The notes below the pieces were generated by a model. That model was not told where the DNA came from and ran no database searches. It saw only the letters and a list, made by a program, of their open reading frames with translations. Positions 54,599 to 64,000 of a stretch of 64,000 nucleotides of DNA are shown here, one piece after another (position 1 is the first letter of the stretch; each line of letters opens with the position of its first letter). Both the position numbers and the translations under genes were made by a program. The stretch comes from Stenopsyche tienmushanensis (lineage: Eukaryota > Arthropoda > Insecta > Trichoptera > Stenopsychidae). The stretch lies in assembly GCA_008973525.1 (NCBI GenBank), contig WACJ01000116.1, positions 744,001 to 808,000 on the forward strand. Direction: 5' to 3'.

Positions 54599-55560
54599 TT
54601 AAACTTTGTATTCCAAAAGGTCATGTTTCTCTTGCACTTCCAGGAACAACTTGATTTTATCTTTTAATTCAAAGACACGATTCTCAATATTTCCTTTCGA
54701 AAACCAGTGTACTGCAGTGTAGAAAAGAAAAACCCCGTAATCAAAATCCATGTCTTTGCATATTTCTTTAAACAGACGGGCGTTAAGAGCTCCAGATTTG
54801 ATGTAGAAGAGTTGGAAGAGTCTTACGGACAAGGGCATACGGCGAATCATGCAGTGGATTTTCCAGAGCCGTAACTAGGGTATGAAGCGCCCGTGGCAAG
54901 TATCTAACTTAACGCCCCCTCCCCTCTGGAAATCCAATTAATCCAAACGAATACTATTCTAAATGCGATATATTAAATAAAATTACAATTAAAAAATACT
55001 ATGATAGAAAGTGTCTAGACGCTAAGTCACTGCCGCAAAAAGCCCTAGAAGGAGACGAAGTGGCCATAAGTTTTCTATGCTCAATCGGTCCGCTTTTTGG
55101 ACCGCTGAATGAGCAGCTCGCGATCGGATGCCATACCTGAACATAACTATAACGGAGAAAAGAGGGATTAGATAGCTTAGTGTATATTATAAAAACGGAT
55201 AGAGTTAATCAGTGTTGATGCATGTAAAGTAGAATGGCTGAGTAAAATAAAAACCAGTGTAACTCTTGACCGGGTTGGTATTCCGAGTTTTGCGCCCCAA
55301 GTCTAGTTGCGCTCGTGGCGGGCGCCTGCTTTGCTACGCCTTGTTGCGACCCTGGGATTCTCCTTGCTTAGGGAGTTACTTCTTTTTTTTCTAAAAGGCC
55401 GATTTTGACCCGAGCATAGATGGTGCACCATCCGTACAAACCCCACAGACGTTTTTCCACTTTAATCCTCCAGTCTCAAAAAACGCATTTATTGTAGTAA
55501 TTTCAAGTCCACTACAAACAGGAACTCTTCTTTGATATTAGCTGAATGAATATATTTCAC
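54599..55560 (-). pseudogene. ZBED5-like hAT transposase relic, split by a family B copy
   Basis: On the - strand, the upper part (about 55560-55363) reads YIHSANIKEEFLF, then GLKWKNVCGVCTDGAPSMLG and KSAF*KK. The lower part (54855-54599) reads CMIRRMPLSVR, then FKEICKDMDFDYGVFLFYTA and VHWFSKGNIENRVFELKDKI. These are successive blocks of the ZBED5/GTF2IRD2-type hAT transposase (CTDGAPxMxG, HCMIHRxxL, LLFHTEVRWLSRG). An in-frame stop and lost residues show decay. A 491-bp B copy (54864-55354) with flanking GGATTTTC/GGATTCTC sits exactly between the two parts. Confidence 0.78.
54864..55354 (-). mobile_element. family B hAT-type MITE, complete copy B9, nested
   Basis: 491 bp, ends CAGAGCCGTAACTAGGG and CCTTGTTGCGACCCTG. 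Flanking 8-mers GGATTTTC (54856-54863) and GGATTCTC (55355-55362) differ at one position. Inserted into a hAT transposase relic, giving a clear relative date. The longest of the complete copies. Confidence 0.85.
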
Positions 55561-56735
55561 GAAGACAAGCAACCAAGCACACGAGCTTATGTCTTATGAT
55601 TCATAAATTTGAAAAGAAATCAATGGTGAAACCTTGATTTCATTCAATATCTACTCTTTAACATCTACGGACAGTCCTGATAGACAAAGACATTCGTTGC
55701 ATATTTACTTCACTAAAATTTACTCACTAAAATACTCCTGAAATTAATTTCACCATCTTCAACATGCAGGGTTTGATGAGCTTTTCTCCAATTGTGTTTA
55801 GTGTGTGTATACACGCAACATGTGCGTGCATACTTTATTAGAATGAACATCTATATTTATATAAATTAACGAATATTGTGTGCTATCAACAGTGTTTTTA
55901 TTTATGTATATACACGCTTCATACACGCTGCGGCGGTCCTGACAGATAAGGAGATAATTTTGGACCGATTTTTAGCATAGTGTACTAGATCTTAAACTAT
56001 TATTACAATAAATTAGGTTCAAATTCAGACTGTTGAAAAATGTATTGATATATCCCAATCATCATCTCAATCAAGCAAAACTACCGATGAGTGGATTTGT
56101 AATAATCAATCTCCTACTTAAAATTCGTATTAAAATAATCACCATATTAAAAAGACATTTCCGTGAAAAAGAAAGAAAATGTGGATCGCGTTCGATAACA
56201 AATATGACACTTTAAGAAGAAAATTATGATTAAATTTGCAGTTCTTTATTGAAAATTAATATTTTTGATACTGAAACAATGATGATGATCTGATTCAATC
56301 AAATGATTAACATTTTAAAAGGTAAGTTTGGAATAAAATGAAGAATTATATGGAAGATAGGCTTAAGAACAATTTGATTTCATTAGCATTTAATCATGAT
56401 CTTATTAAATCCCTCATCCAGGATTAACATAAAAAACATTGATCCGTATTTTACACGGTTTAAATTTGATGTCAAGGTTCTGATTTTCAAGAACATGCGT
56501 TTATGATGGATCATCCAAATTTAGGACCGATTCTCCTGACACATTACGTATGTATATCGATGCGAGATCATTTCGACGTGCTGTCTTTCAGTAGAAGTTC
56601 GGGACGTCCATTAGAAATTATCTGAGTCTTCTGCAAAACGAAAACGATTATATATTAATACATCCTGATTGTTTGGTTTACTAAAAATCATCAAGTGTAT
56701 AAATTATCGTCTTTATGCATACATAATTTGCTTAG
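55561..56735. other. AT-rich spacer with a LINE 3' tail
   Basis: 55862-55965 is a reversed jockey-like 3' end (TATTGTGTGCTATCAACAGT, then CGGCGGTCCTGACAGATAAG), the same as at 41.3 kb. Nothing else recognised. Confidence 0.5.
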
Positions 56736-57590
56736 TTTCAATCGATCTTTCATTATGAACAAGCTGATGAACGCGTTGCTTTCTTTCATGAGGATGTCAG
56801 AGTAAGTATACAGATTCATTTAATATATAATTAATATATTGCGATTTGAATTGGGTAAGCAAATACAGAAAGGCTTTCAATCGAGATGAATTCTTTTATC
56901 TGGATGAATTGATTTGGAAATGGGATAGTAAATTATATCAAAACTGTATTAATAGTTCATGTACTCTGGGGTTAGTAGAGATATTTTCCAGCATGAATTA
57001 TGTCTTATTCGCCTCACGTGCCGTTAATAAATTGCGCATGATGCCAAATTCGTTTTGCACCATCCATTTTGTTGAACTGATGGCGTCTGAGGAAGATAAC
57101 AATTTTATTGATGAGCTAAAATGTTTGGTGCATTAGCGATGTATACACTGGGTAGTGAATCGGTGATGGCAATTGCGTGGGATATCCGTGTATCTGGATT
57201 CAATTTGAGTATATTTTAAATCGGTCCTATAAATATATGAAAACATATTTGTTGGAAGTTCTCGATTCTTGCGTGGCTTCAGATCCTTGTGCAGCATCGT
57301 CTGCCAAATTATGTTCGTTGCTATTTACTATGCATATCGAACGCAGTATTGTTGTAATGACGACTATTGAGAAGAGCAAATTATTGGACGCACTTAGATG
57401 ACACGTGTCGATGATCTGAATCGATGGATCATATCGATCAGTCTTGAACAGATCGAGGCAAGAGCTTCTGGTCTTTCTGCTATTGAGAATTGGGTGACAG
57501 TTTTGAACCAGTTATGAACCATTTCATGCAGATCGTTAGCGAACTCACAGATGTGGCCCTAAGACGGAATTATCCGGATTTAAAGTAAGT
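56736..57590 (+). pseudogene. coding-like exon cluster, unrecognised, with frameshifts
   Basis: 56736-56801 is 22 open codons between an acceptor (TTTGCTTAG) and a consensus donor (GTAAGTAT), containing YEQADERVAFFHEDVR. A second open stretch (56846-57136) contains NRDEFFYLDELIWKW. At 57237-57408 MKTYLLEVLDSCVASDP, then SAKLCSLLFTMHIERSIVVM and EKSKLLDALR reads well. It continues after a one-base shift as TRVDDLNRWIISISLEQIE and, after a second shift, as MNHFMQIVSELTDVALRRNY, ending at AAA/GTAAGT (57588). Protein-like composition with preserved splice sites but broken frames suggests a decaying gene copy or sequence errors. I do not recognise the family. Confidence 0.4.
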
Positions 57591-59783
57591 AATTTTGCAG
57601 CAATTTGTCTAAATGTTCATATTTAATCCCTTCAATGCCTTCAATCTTACCATTATCACCTAGAAATCTAGAATTTTGAGTGAGGTTTCGATTTTTAATA
57701 CATAGGCATACTGTTTTTTTAATACCCAATTCTATCGATACTTAAGTTAATGCTATTTTAACTAAATGTAAAGTTTTCGTAGAAAGATAAAAATTGACTA
57801 TCGTCTTCTAGGATTTCCATAAATGTATCTCTTTGGTATTGCGTTTTAAAAAAAGGGGTTTTTTTGGGAACAAAGTGCATCTTTTTTTGACATGACATAT
57901 ATTTTGGAAATTTTCACTGTAAGAAGATTCCTTAATCTCTTTATTTTCATATCTCAATTTCATCCTAGCTTTTACACAGTTCAATTTCGCTGTCATCTGA
58001 ACTTCACTACACATTGGAAAGAAGATCTTGAGTCTTAGATAGTCGAGTCCCTAAATTGGCGGGTATTGTTAGAGATAGGTACATGTACATCATACGCAGC
58101 GTCTAATATTCATATTATCCATAATTAATAATCAGCAAAAATAGTAGAAGATCTAAAAACACCTCTTGTTGATTTCTGACATAAATTTTTCCATTAAGTC
58201 TTATTATATAACCGATTTATGATGGTATTATGCGTGCACCACTTTCCAATACGCGGGAAGTGGGAAGTCGTCGAATAGCCTTGGCTATGGGAAGATGTCC
58301 TTCCCACGGGCACATAGCTGTAATCTCTTTCTCCGTAATTAAAAGATCCGCATTAGTTAAGTAAATGAAAGTGTTTTCATCAGCAGTCGACCACCTTCAT
58401 CTTACCGCTCAGCTTCATGGCGGTCCAATTAAATAACAAACTTTAAGTATTTAATTTTTAAGAGCTCAACGTATAAGAATGCTTTTTTTGAGTCACTGTA
58501 ATTCGGACACAATATTGTGTTTTACCTCTTTAAAGTACATCTGAGGTTTCTATTGCAGTTTTAAAATTATTTTACACACCTATGATATCTATTGAGTTCA
58601 TAAAAATCTCAATTTAAAATCATCACTATGTCTTACATTCACATATAATTTTAGTTGTATTTACACTCCAATCTTGTTTAACTTATTCTATGGCAATAAT
58701 TAGAAAGTCTTTGTTAACAATGTCGTTAACCGCATTCTTCGTTGATGTACTGATAAAAAGGAAAATAATTACTTTTCTTAAGTTTTTCCTGCTCTAAAAT
58801 CTTATACTTATTATAATTGTCAATGCTAATTGATGTCATTGTCTTTGATTTCACACAAGAATACTATAGCCAACCGCAGGTCATTCAATACCGATCTCTG
58901 CGACACACTTCGTATGTGACTTTTAACTTCTTGCTATAATTTCCACATGTGTTTCATAGACGTTTCGGGAAATGGGGAAAACCCATCTCGAATTTTTTGT
59001 TGTTGTACAAACTTATCCCGTTAAAATTGTGATCGTCGTCATTCTCATCGTCCTATTTTAAGTCCATTGGCAAAATGATGTTTTCCTCAAAGATTAACAG
59101 ACGACCGATTTGCGTCATATTTTGCAGGCATAAAAGTGTTCGATTTTAGATATCCTGTAAATTAAAGTATTTTTATGAGGGAATGTCTGAAATTTTACAA
59201 AATCAATAACATCATAGACATGATATTATGACCGGCCATTTGAATTTAATTTAGATGCAAATTGCCAAAGATTGATTCTGTTAATTGAATTAACAATCAT
59301 CAGAGGATTTTCAAAACATCACTCAATAAGTTCGTAGGATGACTAATAAAGTTTTTTTGTTATCTTTAGTTTATCTTTGATCTCATAAAAGGATTCAATT
59401 CACTAATTTATTGAAGTCATGTCTCTTACCCTAGAGAACACAGTTGTTTGCTTTAATGATATTTTTCCCAATTAAAAAGCAATGTTTTATTAACACATGA
59501 TGTTCGGTTTCATCCATTGTTTTGAAAATTACAAAAGTATCGTCACTAAAATCACTCTAGCTTATGAATTAAACATCAGATTGTTATAAAATTTTGACAT
59601 TTATTATTTGAGGGTTTGTACTTTCTAAAAATTATACAGGTTTGTCAATAGTGGCGCTAATTATATGCTATCCTACGAACTTATTGAGTGAAAAAACATT
59701 AAATCAAACATAAAAAACACGATAGAAAAACATATAATTATTTGACCGATCAATAAATAATTTAAAGCCCCTAAGATTTCAAG
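57591..59783. other. AT-rich spacer, nothing recognised
   Basis: No supported coding frame, RNA gene or repeat terminus. It could be intronic if the 57-kb cluster is a gene. Confidence 0.45.
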
Positions 59784-60455
59784 TATACTCAAACCTCTTT
59801 TTGTGCGATTTCGAAGTTATGCGGTTTTTTTTAAGCACCTTTATCTTATTTTTTTATTTCATAAAGTGTACGTATCGAATATTATGGATAAAATAGATAA
59901 TAAATCACCAACACTTACCAACATTTGTAAAAAAATATAATTAGGGACCTTCTTTTTGTCCTTTATTCTGATTTTTGAAAAAAAAAATGATTTCGTTTTT
60001 TTGCATTTTTCCAATGTTTCGACTTTTAAAAATACATCCTCCAAAGGAATTTCCAAAATTCCAACTACAACTACATTTAAAATAAAAAAATTGTAACAAA
60101 ATAAGGCCAAATAATGATTTGACTAATTTTTTTTAAACAGTCGCCATTTTGTGATTTTTTTTTGAGTTAGGAACTATAGTGACATCTATATTGTTGGAAA
60201 GAGAATATCTACACAGAACAATGATGACATTGACACGATAAAAATGCTACAATATTTTCATTGCCTTATTGTTTTTTTATTAACTTTTTTTTATGCGATT
60301 TTGAATATATTTCATATAGCCGTTTCAAAGTTATGCGGTTTTTAAAATCTATGGAACACATCTTCACTTATTCTATATAAGTCATAGTTTTTTTTGTGCG
60401 ATTTATTTTTGTGCGATTTTCTATCTACCGCACAAAAAAAAAGTTTAAGTGTATA
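59784..60455 (+). mobile_element. TIR element family A, copy A2
   Basis: The left end TACTCAAACCTCTTTTTGTG and the right end, read on the other strand, TACACTTAAACTTTTTTTTT GTGCGG, both begin at TA dinucleotides (59784 and 60454), fitting a TA target site. The internal order of blocks matches A1, including AAGTTATGCGGTTTTTAAAA at 60327 and two TTGTGCGATTT repeats, but it is about 340 bp shorter. No open frame. Confidence 0.7.
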
Positions 60456-60788
60456 TCAGGATTATTCATGCATAGCGAAACTAAGTCTAAATATCGCATT
60501 GACACGGATATTTTTTAGAAGCCAAGATTATCTTATCTTCTTCGTTTTTAGGTGTCAAATCCGTTATCTGACGTAGACGATTTCTATAAGAGATTTTTCT
60601 TTGAGAAAATTTGAGAGAACAGACCATATTTTAATCATGATCTTCGGGATATTAATACACCCAAATAGTCCAGGAACTCATTATTCCGACGCTTGATCCC
60701 ATATTACCTTAAACAAATAGAATTAAGCACTATAAAACAATTTGAATGTTATCAAGCACAAAGTAATCAAACGCAAATAGCTCCGTTA
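60456..60788. other. AT-rich spacer, nothing recognised
   Basis: No supported feature. Confidence 0.45.
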
Positions 60789-61320
60789 TCACACGAAAAG
60801 ATAATGCAATGACTTCATTATGGGGATCATACGCATTTCCCGAATATCTCTAAATAGTAACTTATACAGCAAAGAGATCCAATATTCAAATTGACCGGGT
60901 ATACGAATATGATCGGGAGTCATTGTACGTTTCAAGGCAAATATCACGTCTCTCAAATGCGTCCACAAAAAAAGCAATCGTAGCACTCGAGATGAGCTCT
61001 TCTCCAGGAGTTTTTCATTGTTTTTCTTGGATCCGTTTCAATTGTGCTGGTCAGACTTCGAAGAATTATTATTCTTGACTAGCGTTACGGTTTAGCGATT
61101 TAACCATCGCAAAGTACACGAGCGAAGGTGCTAAAATTGACACAAGTACATCGTCCATGATGTGGATTTTCTCGTTGGAATATGAAACTATTTCCTCTAA
61201 TACCAGCCAAATAAGCATGCACATTAGGATGAAAATATTCGCATCATCTCGAGCAATTTGATTATGCACTCTTTTTTGATTCTGGCGAGTAGCATAGTTA
61301 TTTTTCTCGTAAAAGAGCAG
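60789..61320 (-). pseudogene. broken membrane-protein-like frame, unrecognised
   Basis: On the - strand, a 66-codon stretch (61269-61069) reads DDANIFILMCMLIWLVLEEI, then VLVSILAPSLVYFAMVKSL, two hydrophobic segments, ending in tandem stops. In another frame a further stretch (about 61013-60789) reads EKSSSRVLRLLFLWTHLRDV, then PDHIRIPGQFEYWISLLYKL. Together this resembles a decayed multi-pass membrane protein such as a chemosensory receptor, but no family-specific motif is visible. It could be chance in AT-rich DNA. Confidence 0.25.
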
Positions 61321-61719
61321 CTATTCTTGCACGCACAAACATTGATATTTTCCTCTTATAATTATGTTGAAGACGTTCAAGTATAGGATATTCTTATGAA
61401 AATATTCAAACTGCTCTCGAATTAGACAGATTCGTATTTAGATACTTCCAACGGCATCTGCTAAAATTGTGCTCAAGATCAATTATTCGTATTTATATAC
61501 ATTTTTTTGCAATATTATAGGATAAAGCATTGAATTTTTTCAAGATTTTATTTCATAAATATGTAGATCTTGCGCTAGAAAAACGGTTTTTTTTAATGCA
61601 GAAATATATTTGAAAATCTCTCAATATATGTGAATACAATATTATAAACTTTTGTGGAGCTAAGACGCGTATTTGCGTTCGATTTCCAATGATTCAAAAA
61701 GAGAATTGTGTGCTATTGA
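61321..61719. other. AT-rich spacer with a family E fragment
   Basis: At 61665-61718 ACGCGTATTTGCGTTCGATT and GAGAATTGTGTGCTATTGAC recall family E at 27.1 kb. No gene seen. Confidence 0.45.
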
Positions 61720-62275
61720 CAGAGCCGTAACAAGGGGTTGGTAAAGCAGATCCCCGCCACGGGCGCAACTTGGTTTGGGGCACAAAACTCAAAATACCGA
61801 CCCAGTCGAGAGTTGCACATGATTTTTATTTTACTTGACTGTTCTACTGTACATAAATCAACACTGATTGACTCTGTCCGTTTTTATAATACATACTAAA
61901 TTGTCCAATACCTCTTTTCTTCGTTATCGCTTAAACATTGGGCCGACCTCGTTCGTATAAGCCCGCAATAAAATAAAGACAAAAATATTTTCGATCGATT
62001 GTAAAATTTAAGCAACCCACCCGATTAGTCTTTTTCGGACAACTTCGTTTTGTAATTAGAGTTCGTAATCGGTCTGTAGATATGTGTATGTACGGCGTCC
62101 GATTGATTGGCGCGCTTATTCGTCATATCAGCGATCCGAAAAGCGGACCGGTTGGATACACAGATCTTTTGGACACTCTTTTTGGGGTTTTTGCGACATT
62201 TTCAGGGATAATTGTATATCCGGGGCCTTCTACGATCTGTCAGATCACGGAAGGCTCCTCAGTGGCGTCACTATG
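61720..62275 (+). mobile_element. family B copy B10, long left part
   Basis: Starts with a complete left terminus CAGAGCCGTAACAAGGGG and carries the longest left region of all copies (GCGCAACTTGGTTTGGGGCA, GACTCTGTCCGTTTTTATAA, CTTCGTTATCGCTTAAACAT, then the core to GATCTGTCAGATCACGG). The right terminus is missing, so no target duplication is visible. A shared 60-bp block at 62334-62400 matches 10905-10968. Confidence 0.75.
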
Positions 62276-64000
62276 ATATATGCAACGGATATGGACACAC
62301 TTCAAAAGATTCTCCCTCTTTTATTGACCAACTGCTGCTTGGAGTTTCACTTTTCGTGACGTTCAATCAAATTTACCCTATCACGCCTATACATGTTTCA
62401 TATCAAAAATAGCTATTGTAGAGTCTTCATAGTTTAATTTTTACACAGGAAACTTCAGTCAAAAGCATCATGAATTTTCTTGGAATGACACGCGCCACAT
62501 TTAAGCTCGCAGACGTCATTTGTCGCATATTTTCCAGCATTTGGAGTATTTAAATGCCGACATAACTTATGGAGCAGTCTTAGCAAATATTTCATATAAG
62601 CGCGCAATTTGCCAGTGTCAAGAGCGTCCATGAAATAACCACGAAACGACACTTCAGCGCGTCCTCCAAAGCACAATCCGCAACTAAATATATTCACATA
62701 TTTGTACTTCAATTAGTCCTTTAGTCCGAAATGTTAAGGGTGAAACAATATATGGTTGAGTTCGGTGTGGATGTCTCCAGCATGTGCACGCAAATAGATT
62801 CCGATTCTTCAGTCGCTCTTCGCCAGCCGAGCTGATCGTCATCAGTACTCCTCGCGCTCTCGTTAACTTTCTTCACGTGGTCTTAAACAACTCACTAGCA
62901 CTAAAATCGCCGTCATTCCATTTGTACCATATGCGGACCCTTTCATATAATTTGTCGCATATCGATGATGTATTTTATATGTTTAGTAATGGATATGTAA
63001 ACAGTTTACATGACCGCACGCACTATATATGTTCGCGAATGATTGGCGATTTGTTTTTTTTAACGCCATCGATAATGGTTTATATTAATATTTAAGTTCG
63101 ATGCGTGCCGAAATTCGACGTCTATTTTGTGTGTATTATTGCAAATTAGACGATGTGATAATGTATTTATCGTTCGTATCTCAATTGGTAAGTTATCGAA
63201 TTTTCAAATTTTGAACACCAGGAAAAACCGCCTTGAAATTGTCAGCGTGTGTTTAGAAAATTCGCAAAAGAGTGACACAAACCACTATTAATAAATTTCA
63301 ATGAGAAGTATGTTATTTTTAAGAATTAGCGTGCTATTGTTGCCAATTTTTCGGTGTTTAAATAGTTTTCATTAATTGTACGACTTCATTGACGAATATT
63401 ATTTGGCTTTATGGAATATTAACTTAATATAAACGACGTCCCATCGGAAAATTCAATCCAATGTTCAGTGCATTTATAATAATTTAATCAATTAATACAA
63501 TCAAGGATAGATTATATTTGCTATATATAAATGTATTTAAATTGCGATTTAATAGCAATCATTGATTTAAGCATGATTTATTAAATTTGTGCCCGAATTT
63601 GAAAAAAAATCAAATTAATCAAAGCAAAAATAATACATATGAATGAATTTACATCGATGATTGATTTATCAAGTAATGTATTTTAGTTCATTTTTAATAA
63701 TAAATTGGCACAGATTCAAGATCTGCTATTTTAATATATTCGCTATGATATATTAAGCAGATAGGAGATAGCCGCAACTGAATAATTTTTTCATTGAATT
63801 TCAAAAGTTTACCGCCAAATTTTAAATGATTCAAAGCCGGTTTACAATTGCTTAATGCTTAATGACGCAATTATTTTTTAAAAAATCCTCGTAACATCCT
63901 GTATATACATACAAAAAATGTATGACAAGTTCTGTGTGCATCAGCTGCGAGTCAAAGTACTCAAAGAAAAAAGACTGAAAACAAATCGCTAAAATAGACT
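62276..64000. other. AT-rich terminal spacer with one unassigned frame
   Basis: An 85-codon frame on the - strand (62455-62712) reads SCGLCFGGRAEVSFRGYFMD ALDTGKLRAYMKYL and ends with a C-x3-C-x2-C-H cluster (CELKCGACH). I cannot assign it. A 103-codon + frame at 62784-63095 has no recognisable content. No repeat ends seen to the edge of the window. Confidence 0.3.

Noticed and set aside
1..64000. CRISPR array, phage or bacterial defence locus
   Set aside because: No regularly spaced short repeats, operons or prokaryotic gene content; introns and transposons are eukaryotic.

Overview
The window looks like AT-rich animal nuclear DNA, most probably from an insect. The three genes that can be read through have short GT-AG introns. 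The transposon complement is arthropod-like: a jockey-clade LINE, an R1-clade LINE relic, mariner relics, several hAT families and tRNA-derived SINEs. No bacterial or viral operon organisation is visible. I cannot name the species from the sequence.

Three host genes are well supported. (1) An NDUFS5-like subunit of respiratory complex I lies at about 3.37-3.85 kb on the + strand (2 exons, 101 aa, twin CX9C). (2) A SERAC1-like serine hydrolase lies at about 43.24-45.93 kb on the + strand (7 coding exons, 724 aa). It carries a roughly 400-residue, Asn/Asp/Glu-rich insertion with Cys clusters inside the hydrolase domain. (3) A V-ATPase V0 subunit e lies at about 48.40-49.64 kb on the - strand (4 exons, 84 aa). 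A probable first coding exon of an unrecognised gene sits at 52.08-52.26 kb (+). Weaker coding-like pieces occur at 0.44-0.57, 30.25-30.35, 56.74-57.59, 60.79-61.32 and 62.46-62.71 kb.

Most of the rest is mobile DNA or unannotatable AT-rich spacer. The largest ORF (32.92-35.66 kb, - strand, 914 codons) is an intact jockey-type ORF2 with endonuclease and reverse transcriptase, followed by a 26-bp poly(A) tail; ORF1 is absent. A dead R1-clade reverse transcriptase lies at 28.3-29.8 kb, and a jockey-like 3' end at 40.8-41.4 kb. Ten copies of a hAT-type nonautonomous family (called B here; ends CAGRGCCGTAAC) are spread through the window, three with near-perfect 8-bp target duplications. A second hAT-type family (C; ends TAGGGAATCCAATCCC) has five copies, one complete with an exact 8-bp duplication. 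A third hAT element (22.0-22.8 kb) has a perfect duplication and carries a nested C copy. A TA-flanked inverted-repeat family (A) and a pogo/Tigger-like MITE are also present, as are Tc1/mariner transposase relics. A ZBED5-like hAT transposase relic at 54.6-55.6 kb is split by a B copy.

The host genes do not form a pathway; two (complex I, V-ATPase) are housekeeping membrane-energy functions and one is lipid-hydrolase-like. I found no convincing new defence, toxin or CRISPR-like system. The observations most worth following are the SERAC1 insertion, the nested transposon strata with readable target duplications, the 472-bp GC-rich retrocopy at 24.2-24.7 kb, and the unidentified exon cluster near 57 kb.
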